A stretch of DNA of 64,000 bases from Daphnia carinata (lineage: Eukaryota > Arthropoda > Branchiopoda > Diplostraca > Daphniidae): NCBI RefSeq assembly GCF_022539665.2, contig NC_081336.1, positions 1,612,001 through 1,676,000 on the forward strand, given 5' to 3'. The notes below the pieces were generated by a model that saw nothing but the letters and a program-made list of their open reading frames with translations, was not told where the DNA came from and ran no database searches. Every line of letters starts with the position of its first letter. Positions within the stretch are counted from its first letter, which is position 1. Below are positions 10,398 through 43,393 of this stretch, piece by piece. A program made the translations under genes and the position numbers.

Positions 10398-11886
10398 ATG
10401 TTGAAATCCACGATTCTTTTCCAGGTAAGTCTAAACTATTTCCATTAGTGTACTTGTAAGTCTAAAACAGTCTTTAAACACGATAGTCTGAATGACATAC
10501 ACTGTTGTCAACAATTTAATATTTTAGATTCTTTGTTTGCTTTTCGTATGGACAAATTTCGTCTGCACGTTGAAATACGGTACGTTTTGCTAATTTATCC
10601 ATTAGGTTCATATTATTATTTTATACCTTAATTACTCAATATTATTGTTTTCGTATACGTAAGATGGTGATCTCGACGAAGTTGTTGGTGGTACTACAGT
10701 TCTGAAAGGTGCTCACAAATACAAGGTCTGTAAAATTTTAAAATTTAAGACCAATTGTTTTACAACTTTAAATTTTATTGGCTGCTGATATCCAACCATT
10801 CGGTGTCACGGTTTTATTCCCGTTTGAACAAAAATCGCAATTTTCATACTTGTGTAGGCGTTGATTCTGAAAACGAAAGGCACTGAGACCACGCTATGTG
10901 GCGGGACAGTGATAAGTGAAAACCACATTCTCACGTCGGCCAGCTGCGTTGATGCGTAAGTCAAACAAGGTAAGTTACAATTTCCTGTACTGATTCAATC
11001 GCGTGAATTATAGGAAACCCTATGACAAATTACAAGTCATTGTGCGAGTTTACACCATCGTCCCAATGGATTCAACGAGAATCATTCGTTACGTCTTAGA
11101 CACAGACATTCAAATCCACAAAGATTACAACAAATTGACTAGAGTAAGTTTAAAATTCGTATTTAATCCTAGAAATATTATTATTGCTCTACGTGGATAG
11201 GTAAACGATATCGCTATTCTGCGAATGAGCTCTCCTCTTGACCTAACGCTCATCGCAAAAGTAACGTTGCCACCAGAGGCAGCAAGCAGTCCGTCGTATG
11301 CTGGAACCACTGGAATAGCCACTGGTTGGGGTATTACACTCAGCAGTGAGTTGAATACCTACATTTTTGGCATTTCAAAATGTTTTAGATTGATAAATTT
11401 GTCATTTAATAATTTCAATCGTCGTTAATTAACGCTTACTTAATGAAAACAGATGGAACAAGTGTTGCGCGATCAATGCAACAGGTTAGCTTGCAGATAC
11501 GGGATAAATTGGCTTGTGAAGCCCTTCATGACAACTACGATGACAAATTGCAGTTATGTACGTACACTACTGGGAAATCCATTTGCTTGGTAAAGTTGAC
11601 AAAGAACCTCAACCAAAATTCGTTGCATTAATTCATTTGAATTTGTTAATTTACTAAATGCTAGGGAGATTACGGTGGACCCATTTTAGTAAATGGAGTG
11701 CAAGTCGGAATCAGTAGCTACGTTAAAGTTTTCAATGGTAAACCTGCTTGTGAGAGGGGTGCGGTCTTCACGCGTGTTTCCACCTATGTCAACAATGGGT
11801 GGATTGTGGAGAATATGCTGAACGGGGAAGAAATCAATCCTATCGTAGTTCCCACAGAACCAACTACAACTACCAAAGCTCCATAA
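10398..11886 (+). CDS. Secreted serine protease homologue (S1 family), inactive
   Basis: Eight exons: 10398-10424, 10528-10579, 10664-10725, 10858-10955, 11014-11143, 11201-11345, 11453-11589 and 11665-11886; 290 residues. A signal peptide (ILFQILCLLFVWTNFVC) precedes the chymotrypsin fold, which starts at EVVGGTTV. CGGTVISENHILTSASC replaces the usual TAAHC, so the catalytic His is Ser. NDIAIL keeps the Asp. GDYGGP replaces GDSGGP, so the nucleophile is Tyr. With two of three triad residues gone it cannot cleave by the normal mechanism and probably works as a binding protein or cofactor, as clip-type homologues do in arthropod immunity. A short Thr tail (PTEPTTTTKAP) ends the protein. No clip domain is seen. 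Confidence 0.88.
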
Positions 11887-12341
11887 GCACAAATGCATAA
11901 GTTCCACCTTCTGGTGTCGTCAGATTTTCGCATTTTGATTTCTTTTAATACTTCTGGTTACCTATCCCCACATTGGCTCTATCCTTATAGAAACAAAAGT
12001 TTAATAATTTTTCTGAGACTAGAAATAAATAAACTGAAGCATCCATCTACACAGTTAAACTGCGCTTACCTTCACTTGGCATTTTGATAATAAATTTACG
12101 TACGTGAAGACCTAGGGAACTGAAACTTGTTTTACCTGTAACTGTAAATTCTTAATTGACGTGTCGAAAAATATGCTCCTTGATTCACATCGATGTTAAA
12201 TGATAAGATTAATCTTCATCGTTAATTTTTAAGAATTTTATCAAACACACACACGCATAAAGGCATTTTTGATTAAACTGATACCTATTTTGCTTTGTCA
12301 TGGTTCGAAGAGCGTTGAAAATGACTAATTTCATAGCCGTG
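11887..12341. other. Convergent 3' ends of protease homologue and C1GALT1-like gene
   Basis: AATAAA-type signals at about 12024 and 12088 serve the plus-strand gene. Nothing else seen. Confidence 0.5.
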
Positions 12342-14092
12342 TCAGTTTTTCTTCGTAGTGTTTGCATTCACCATTGTGTTATTTGAATCAACCGTTTTCT
12401 GGGCCTCTACCTTCTTGGTACTTGGAGCGCTTGTTTGACTTGTTGTTGTGTTGGGTTTCAAAGTTGTAGTACTCTTCGTTGATGTTGGGATCGTCGTAGG
12501 GGGAGACGGTGTTGTTGGTTTAGGTGGAGCAAACCAACGAGGACCAGTGAGATTTACATCTGGTGGTGGTTCTGGAATCGCAGGCCGATTGTCCACCAGC
12601 CCAAACGGACGAATTTGATAGAAGAAAAGGTCCAGTATGTACATGGTTCTCGGGTCAATGTAATGGAAGGATATAGTGCTATCTGAGCAGCAATTACGAC
12701 CCTAATAACATTTGTTTTTATATACTAAATTCGCCAATGAAACGGATTATCATGTGAGATTCATACCTGTGTGGGAGGATAGTAAATGTAATCCCAGTAC
12801 CAATAGTCGCCGGAATGGATTTCACCAGGGAAATAGTGAGAATCTGCACCAAAGGGAAAAATCTTCCTCTGCCTTTTGAATCCCGCGTATCCATCGCTGA
12901 AACATTCAAATTTTTCATGCAAGTACCTTGAAAATTTAAATGAAATTAGGATAGAAATGGAATGTTACATTTCTCATCGGAAAACAAACAAGACAAACCC
13001 ATTTCTGCATCTTCTGCTCCTCCTTGGTCCTTCCGGCAAAGTGATTCGTTATGGTATCTATGAAAAATTGATAAAACCATAAAATGGAAACATTAATATC
13101 AATTATACTGATAATTTACCCTATTGTTACGAATCTTCTGGTAGCTTCTTTGCTCAAGGCATAACCTGTAAAATATGTTTTGCAATTTGTAAAATAAATT
13201 CCACAACTTTGGTCATAGAATAAATCAACTTACCAGCTCCACCACTGAAGTAACCTTTGTCAACAATCGCTTTAAACTTGTGGCCGAAAAACAAGGGTTT
13301 CGACGTGTCAAATCCCGACAGAAAATAACGCAGATTTTCTACGATAACATACCTAAACATTAAATGAATATAAATGATCAGAATTAATCTAGCAATTTTT
13401 CAATAACTTTTCAAATATTTACGTGTCATCGTCAGCCTTAAGAAACCAATCCACTTTATCTTGATAACGTTCCCACACGTGACGAAATGCTTCTCGGGTT
13501 TTCCCCCATAGTCCCTCTCGACCTTCTGCCACTGGCAACCCAATCGCTGGAAGCTTCGTATCTTTTAAATATAAAATATTAGCCACAAATTGAAATTTAG
13601 TGTGTGAATAAATACCGACCGTTCGCCGAACTCATAAACAGTAAAACGTTGCAGCGAGGACCCCATGTTTCTTTGACGGCCAAAGCTTTAGTTTCGTGAT
13701 TGGCAGGAGTCGTCATTACCCAGCATAGAATACGGACTTTATCATGGAGATCTTTTCCTTTTTTATCTAAATATGTAACATAACAAAAACCTCTATTATT
13801 ATGGCACAGAAAAATTTCATTTAATTTCTTTAACACATACCCACTATGACATTTTCAGCGTGAGCTTTGATTGTATTTGGCTGTTGTTTCTTATCACCAT
13901 TGGTGACATTTTTCTGATGTAATCTAGGTAGAATAAAGTTAATTTCATTCCATATTTACGTTGCCTTAATAGATAATTAATAGAACAAAATTACCGTAGG
14001 CTAAATGATTGATTCAAGAACGCGATGACAGTGCAGCCGAAGATAACACCAAAAAGGAGAGATCCGGAAGATTGCCGAAGAAAACGACGCAT
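12342..14092 (-). CDS. Core-1 beta-1,3-galactosyltransferase (C1GALT1-like), with one apparent frameshift
   Basis: Golgi type II enzyme that adds galactose to GalNAc-Ser/Thr (T antigen). Exons on the minus strand: 14092-13995, 13923-13841, 13766-13620, 13561-13423, 13352-13234, 13165-13120, 13057-12999, 12926-12767 and 12701-12342. A transmembrane anchor lies in the first 30 residues ([14 protein letters not shown]). Family landmarks follow: [38 protein letters not shown] (metal-binding DDD), [23 protein letters not shown]. In exon 8 the frame changes at a T run (plus-strand A5 at 12857-12861): [12 protein letters not shown] is in one frame and [12 protein letters not shown] in the next. One extra base in the run would join them, and exon lengths sum to one short of a multiple of three. 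Odd feature: a Pro/Thr-rich tail of about 80 residues after the catalytic domain, itself a likely O-glycosylation target. Family call sure; intactness unsure. Confidence 0.85.
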
Positions 14093-14966
14093 GGTAAACA
14101 GTATCTAAGTGCTGGCTCAGAATAGCAGCGTTTATGCTTTTCAGTCAACTCCAGTACTGAGTCACGCATTTTTTACGGCATTTAATACGCAGACTTTCTT
14201 GCATGATGTGGCAAACAGCTTTTAACTACTCGAACGATAAGAATGGGGTCTGGTTTACTGCAGGTTTGGATTACTAAACAAGTGTACTTGCAGGTCTAAA
14301 ATATGGACTGCACTACAGGAAATTCACGCATTTGTTTCCGTTGAAATCCGATAACAAAATGCAGGTGGTATGCACTTGTGCTACGTACGAAAGGGTTATA
14401 ACAGAACGCCTCTCTGTGCACACAGCGTCTGGCACGCACGTCATTTTTCTGGCACTTGAATTTTCCAATTTCCATGGATACTACCTACACTTTGTAGCAA
14501 AAAAAAACGAGGATCAACGATTTTTTAAATCAGGGTTAAAGATACTGTACATAAATTTGCCCAACCAAAGGGTTTGCAAGCGACAGTAAATAGAGCAAGA
14601 AAACAATTAACGGAAATGTCATTATTACAAAATCACCAAGTAAATTTAGTCGATTAACTTTCTCTCGTTGTAGGAAAGGACTTGTCAGAAATTTAAAAAA
14701 ATCTAAATCAATTAGTTAAAATCGTTTCTAATGGAAAGAAAGGAATCAATTTCCCGAGGATAGACTGAAAGTGCAAAAATAAATCGTTTTCTTTGCACAA
14801 GGTTGCTCAAATAAAACCGGTTTTACTTCTAGAATGTTCAGTATACTTTCTCCCTACTATCAAGCGGCTCAGTTTCCAAACAAAGCCGGACACAGGTGGT
14901 CACTTGATGCATCTTGTTCAAGAAAAAACAAAAATTTCAATGTGAAAAAAAACTTATTTTAAGTTA
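14093..14966. other. Intergenic, divergent upstream regions
   Basis: Lies between the start of the C1GALT1-like gene (minus) and the start of the GT31 gene (plus). No gene seen; an open stretch at 14332-14589 has no support. Confidence 0.45.
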
Positions 14967-16503
14967 ATGGATACCAAATTTCCTTTCGGAAAGGCAGTAT
15001 TGTTGTTGGCAACAGCAGCTTTTGTTATTTACATGATTTACTTTATCCAACAGGCCGACATCTCTTCCCAACAGGTAAACAAATTTTAGATGGTTGAGTA
15101 AATATTGGCAAACTTCCTGCTAAGACAAACTGACCAAATTATCTAACCCAGATTGGACGTCTGCCGAAAACAATTCGTTGTGAAAATAAACCACTTGAAG
15201 AAGCATTGGACACGTCGCTACAATCAAAACAAACTTCAGAGGAGAATGTTAGTGTACGACAATTAAATGTGACTATTAAGCGTGACTTTTTTAATTACAT
15301 GGCTGCATCGCTGCATAATACTCCGTATCCTGGTGTGGAAAACTATACCCAATATATAGTGGCCCGTGATGGATTGTTACCATTAACCAACATCGTGAAA
15401 CCTCTCAAACCTGAATTAGGGACAGTGTTGAACGACGTCCTTTCTTTTCGATATCCACTTAGCATTGATCCCTGCCAAGATGTGAATCAAAGTGTTTTCA
15501 TAGCTACGGTTTCGGCACCTGGCAATTTTGTCAAGCGAAATATGATTCGACAAACATGGAAAAAACATTTACAAGCTGCTAACGAAGATGGTCTGCTGGG
15601 AATGGCTCGTTCTGGTTTTTTAGTGGGGATGTCAAACGATACTTTGATACAAAACCAAATCCAAGAAGAGAGTAAAACTTACGGTGACATCATTCAAGTA
15701 GAAATACCTGATTTTTACGAAAATCTATCGATGAAAATGGCTGCTTTTCTTAACTGGTTGTACAAAAACTGTGCCAATGTGGACTTCGTTCTTAAAGTCG
15801 ATGACGATGTTTACGTAAACGTACATAATCTAGCTCTATTCATTCAATCGTATCGTCAATTCAATCACAGTATTTTTGGGGTTGCTAGTGTCCCCTTTAC
15901 GCCTGACAGAGGTAGTACGTTTAACAACAAAAAATGGCACCAAAACTAGTGAATCTAACAATTTTAGTGACAGACAAAAATCCTATTTCTAAATAGATGG
16001 AAAATGGAAAGTCACTTACCAAGAATGGCCATGGAACACTTATCCCAGCTATTTTGGTGGACCAGCTTATTTACTGCATGGAACTGCAATTCTTCCTTTG
16101 TTAGCTGCTTGTCAAACGACCCCCATGATATCATTAGAGGATCTCTACTGGACCGGCATCTGTGCAGAGAAAGCTGACGTCAATATCAATTTTTCTTCCA
16201 ACTCAACAACGTAAGATGAAGCAACGAGCAATAATTTACATTCATTTAAAAAAATTGTTTTCTAATTAATACGAAATTAGAGTATTTGGGGAACGTTTAC
16301 CTGCTGTGCTCGACTCATGCGATATACGTCGCCATATTGCATGGCTGACAAAATCCATCGATCATATGAACATCTCTCACGTGACTACTGACGACTACTA
16401 TTACAATCATACCCAATGCGTTAGAAATGATTCTAATGGACGTGGAACAATAGCAAGCGAACCTGCCAAGTTTTATTTTGATATTTTACCAAAGAATCGA
16501 TAA
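14967..16503 (+). CDS. Beta-1,3-galactosyltransferase family protein (GT31)
   Basis: Exons 14967-15074, 15152-15911, 15997-16210 and 16281-16503; 434 residues. Type II membrane topology with an N-terminal anchor (AVLLLATAAFVIYMIYFI). After a stem with several N-glycosylation sequons comes the GT31 catalytic region: VFIATVSAPGNFVKRNMIRQ, TWKKH, then DFVLKVDDDVYVNVHN with the DDD metal site, WNTYPSYFGGPAYLL and the EDLYWTGICAE acidic motif. This fits B3GALT/B3GNT-type transferases that extend glycans with beta-1,3 Gal or GlcNAc; donor and acceptor cannot be told from the sequence. It stands head to head with the C1GALT1-like gene. The start codon is the first ATG and is followed directly by the membrane anchor. 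Confidence 0.85.
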
Positions 16504-17005
16504 AACATTTTACATTTAACTTGTATTTTCAAAATTAATCTTAAAACTTATTATAACCAAGTTCAAGTACAACTGTCAGTAAAACAAATATTTTGCTTAA
16601 GTTATAGTACGTTATTTGAAGTTAAGTGCTGGTAAAAATGTATCTCGTCAGTAACCTTTTTCCTGAGTTCAAGAAAATATTTTCAATTTGAATGTTAACC
16701 ACCAAACAGCCATTCAACTGCATTTGTGCATTATAAAACTCACCAAAGTAGTAAATAATTACTGAATTAGCTTAATAACGTTGAACTTCACCAAACCACG
16801 ACAATTCATGAATAATAACTGAACACAGCCAATAATGACAATTACACAAGAATATCAAGCTCGGGAAATTGTATTGCAGCAAACAATAAATAGTCGCCAC
16901 GGGATGCCTGGTAGGTTTTTTTTTTCCAAATTGTGCAGCAAAAACCTGCCATTATAAAACTAATTTAGTCCTAGTACACAAAACATCAGTATTACAATTT
17001 AGAAG

Positions 17006-17074
17006 TCATTCAGTAACAGATGTTCAAATCCTTATGATTCATATGTCCCTATCTGTTGTGGTTCATCATTTTAC
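17006..17074 (-). ncRNA. Box C/D snoRNA, intron 17110-16946
   Basis: C box ATGATGA at 17069-17063 and D box CTGA at 17013-17010. Internal AGATAGGGACA is complementary to UGUCCCUAUCU, a conserved large-subunit rRNA segment (from memory). Confidence 0.75.
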
Positions 17075-17283
17075 AATCCAACCCAACAATTCGAAACAAA
17101 TTTCACTCACCTCAACACACGACAAACCCCGTCTCCCAAATCAACTACATCGAAGACCTTAAACAAAGGTAACTGCCTTGTAAGGAATGCATCTGATGCC
17201 TTCATCCCTCCATCACAGCATCCTATAAATGAAAACAATGTTAAGTAGCTCATAAACAATATTGGATAATATTTCCACAAGAC

Positions 17284-17358
17284 TGACATCAGCACAAAAA
17301 ATTTATATCATAAGCTAATCATCGAGCTAGGTTTAGTGAGAAGAGTTCATCACGATCA
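17284..17358 (-). ncRNA. Box C/D snoRNA, intron 17392-17223
   Basis: C box GTGATGA at 17353-17347 and D box CTGA at 17292-17289. Internal CTAAACCTAGCTC can pair over 13 nt, with one G-U, to GAGCUGGGUUUAG of large-subunit rRNA (from memory), the same site as the preceding snoRNA. Confidence 0.75.
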
Positions 17359-17560
17359 TTAACAATCTTGCAACATAATTAAATGAACTCACCCAAACAT
17401 CTTGTGAAAGAAAAATTTTAGAACCACAAGGATACCAGTTGCTTTACAAGGTGTTTTGCCAAATCCTGTAACCATGGCTTCTGGCATACAAACAGACCTG
17501 TTTACCAGAGTATAATTCCATTAAATTGAACATAGGAAGGACAAATATGTGTCACAAGGA

Positions 17561-17636
17561 TTTCTCAGCATGGGAATTTGATTTCATAGCATCCTCATCG
17601 AGCTGGGTTAAGAGCTAGAAGTATTCATCATATACT
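17561..17636 (-). ncRNA. Box C/D snoRNA, intron 17670-17498
   Basis: C box ATGATGA at 17631-17625 and D box CTGA at 17568-17565. An internal stretch AACCCAGCTC is complementary to GAGCUGGGUU of large-subunit rRNA (from memory). Shares several blocks with the snoRNA in the next intron, so the two look like paralogues. Confidence 0.75.
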
Positions 17637-17786
17637 AAAAATATCATAAATTTAAGATAAAATACCCCACCTTTAAGTGAGTCAACCTTATCCAGGTCAG
17701 CGTGAGCGAAGTAGCCTTACCTACAAACAATACAATAAAAAACATTAATACTTCTCTGGATTTTAAAACACCAGCACATTTCAACT

Positions 17787-17848
17787 GTGATCAGTGAGAG
17801 AGTTCAATATCAGAAAATTGTCATTGAGTTTAGTTTTCCTCATGAATG
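17787..17848 (-). ncRNA. Box C/D snoRNA, intron 17879-17721
   Basis: C-like box ATGAGGA at 17843-17837 (one mismatch to consensus), D' CTGA at 17813-17810, D CTGA at 17794-17791. The 12 nt TTGAACTCTCTC ending one base before box D are complementary to GAGAGAGUUCAA, a conserved segment near the 5' end of large-subunit rRNA (from memory), as expected for a 2'-O-methylation guide. Confidence 0.7.
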
Positions 17849-18300
17849 TCAGAGGTAATGACAAGATAACCAAACTTACGGTTTGTACGGGAATCCATGA
17901 GTGGTTTCAAGAAAATTTTAAATAGTAAATTTCTTCGCCAGTTCAATCAAAAATCGACGCAGACTTCTAAGGGTGTCGAAGAAAATCACACCACATATTT
18001 CTTGTCGAACAGCAACTATATTAAACGACCATCAAAGATGTAATAAACCAAAAATCTCTTCAATAAAAATACTTAATTCGACTTAACTAACATCGAAATT
18101 GATTAGAAGAATGATACATAACTATGATTTCAAAGATATTTAACGATTATTAAATATTAAATCTTACTTACAGGCAACATTTCGTTCCATGCTTCGTAGA
18201 GCTACGACTTCGAATGATTTGAAAAAACCAACTACCAACCACAAGTAAACTTCGGCTGCCTTTCGATCGCACAACACTGCCAAATTGAACTTTAAGAGCT

Positions 18301-19001
18301 CGAAATACCTATTTTATTATTAAGATAAACTACAGTAAAATTCGTAATTTAAATGACTAACAAATTCGTAAAATGATTTTTTGCTATTTTTGAACGACCT
18401 TAAACATTGGCCAACGGATTTTCACGGTAGTTGCTTTTTGGCATGTTGCATTAGATTCAACGAGTCAATCAGATTGAAGTCGTGTTAATTCAACTTGGTA
18501 ATTTCCCGGCTTACTTAAAAATATGATTTCTTAATTTTTTTAAAGTAAACGCAACAAAATCATGCATTATTTTTGTATTCTGAGTTCCTCATACGTTTGA
18601 CTGCTAATCTATGGGTTATTTCAGTTCAAATCATTTTATAACTGTACTTCTGTTCAACTGAAATACTGTTCAACGAGTTAGCCAATAAAATTTTATTTTT
18701 ACGATTTGTCATGCAACCCGTTTTGAGGGTTTCACTTCATTTGATGTTCATACTAACCCTAGTCTAAATTAGAAACCTAATGCACCTCTACTGATTCTGT
18801 CGTACACAAGCTCAGGATGATTGAGGTGCTCGACTGCAGAGCAATTTCCGTCTGCTAGGAATTGCTGCTTTCGGTAAGATGAATGGTTTCAAGATTAATG
18901 CAGACTCAGAAGTCCTTGACGAACGGCATCCCATTATAGTGGAGGAGTAACTCCCTCCTGATTTATTGTAAACAAAATCTCTTGCTGCAAAAATAGCATG
19001 C
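18301..19001. other. Intergenic, AT-rich
   Basis: Upstream of the snoRNA host gene and downstream of the pseudouridine gene; both lie on the minus strand. Nothing else seen. Confidence 0.5.
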
Positions 19002-41745
<22,744 letters not shown>

Positions 41746-43367
41746 ACAGCCCGAAAAAAAGGAGGGAAAAAAAATTGGCGGTCAGGACGTGATCTGCGTG
41801 TCGTTTAAGCCGCCAAAACCAGTTGAATGAGAATCAGCTGTTTCAGCTGAAAGGCATGCTGCGGATGAAATGAGCTTATGATGAAGCCTTTTCTTCTTTT
41901 GCCCGGATTCCTACAACATGCACAATTTGACAATTCGTGTAGAATTTGATCCACATTTTCGTTCTAAAAACATCGATCGTGAAACTTAAAAGACAAAGCA
42001 GATTGAAGAGCATATTCTCTGTAGAAAGAGGGAAGAACATTGTCATGAAGAACCTCAAAGGAGGACGGCCACATTATCAAGGGCAAAGAACATCAGTAAA
42101 CTGCTAATGAATAATGAGCAAAGAGAAACTGGGTAATCAACTAGATATATCTCCCCACTTTTCTCTTCAAGAACGAGATAAGAGATCACGACGATGTTAT
42201 CAGATTAAGAGTCATTGAGCAGCAGACATTCGCCCCATTTTAACCCGTTGGCGAACTCTGTGACATGTAGCAACATCGATCATCTACGTCCTTTTGATGA
42301 GCAACACACAATAATTCGTATTATTTACTAAACCTAGTGCCACACTGTCTAACCTTCCGTGTGTCCAAATCAATACACGTGGCGCGTTTCGCGTGCATGC
42401 AGCATATCAAGTTGTACAGATGACTCTGGAAATCTAGTATATCTCGTATGACAGCGAAACCGTTAATCATGCCAATCTTATTTGCTATATTCGGTGGTGG
42501 TATACAAGATGCATGCAACGACACTGAGGCAACAAAAGTCTTATCCAGAACCATCAATAGTATATTGGAAAAGAATCTATCGTATTTCTGTTGGGTCCAC
42601 ATGATCATCAATATTATATACGTACCATAAACATGTCCATCTACGTCTATCTTACGTTGTCCCATACAATCCGGAAAGCGTGCTCTATATGGAATCAACT
42701 TCAAGCTATCGCACAACTTGTCTATACTTCTATGTATAGGTAAGACATTGATTTTTTTCACTATATGTATATATGTACACATTTTATACAAAGAAGGCCT
42801 ATAAAACAAAATCAAATCGAGCGAATGGCACGTTATAGAAAGGCCCTCCTTCCGGCTGTATATATACAGACGAGGAAAATATTGATTCCGCATCATCATC
42901 ATCATTCGCATGGCTGATGAAACACGTAGCAGACGGACGAGGGTTACACACACACACACACACATATGAGAGTTTGGTCGAATCGTCAACGGTTACACCC
43001 TACACACACACACACACACACACACTTATATGAAGTTTCTTGTTCTTCTACTGTATAAGTTTTGCCCTTTCGGGCATTACTTCTGCATTTTGATTCCCCT
43101 CCCCTTACTGTATATGCATTTACGATGATGACACACAAAATAAAGGCTAGGGCAAGCGCTGCTTTATAGACCCTGAGAGAAGTATGAAAAGGGATCGGTT
43201 GTCCTGGACACGTCCTAACATTTTGGCTACACACATCAGTTGGCTGGACAAGTCATCCGGAGAAAGTTTCTCTCTCTCCTGTCTCTCTCTGTTGTTTTAC
43301 AGTTTGTTGGGTTTTTAAAAATTGAGAGAGAGAGAGAGAGAAACCTTTCGTTCGTCTGTGTGTGCAG
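41746..43367. other. Intergenic between pseudouridine gene and EFHC-like gene
   Basis: AT-rich, with two CA arrays (42943-42963 and 43003-43023) and a CT/GA pair at about 43260-43340. A 222-codon minus-strand open frame (42321-42989) has low-complexity content and no domain; I do not call it a gene. Confidence 0.45.
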
Positions 43368-43393
43368 TTCACAACGGCTCGAAAAATCACGTG

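Larger units (their letters stand above)
16860..18300 (-). ncRNA. snoRNA host gene (probably noncoding)
   Basis: Spliced minus-strand transcript inferred from paired splice sites: exon about 18300-18172 (donor GTAAGTAAG), about 17969-17880 (donor GTAAGTTT), 17720-17671, 17497-17393, 17222-17111, and a last exon from 16945. Each of the four introns from 17879 down to 16946 carries one box C/D snoRNA whose D box lies 65-71 nt upstream of the next exon, the spacing known for intron-coded C/D snoRNAs. Exons are short, with no long shared frame. An open stretch from an ATG in 17497-17393 through 17222-17111 (about 70 codons, no known domain) is the only coding hint. It resembles UHG/GAS5-type host genes in plan. 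The 5' and 3' ends are approximate. Confidence 0.7.

Noticed and set aside
16560-16680. Fifth snoRNA candidate near the host gene 3' end
   Set aside because: Has CTGA words but no C box at a fitting distance on either strand.
17970-18171. snoRNA in the first intron of the host gene
   Set aside because: Only a poor C-like TTGATGG and no CTGA; the exon border there is also uncertain.
42321-42989. 222-codon minus-strand open frame
   Set aside because: Begins in a CA-repeat complement, has Met and Val runs, no domain and no splice or promoter context; AT-rich spacer can stay open by chance.
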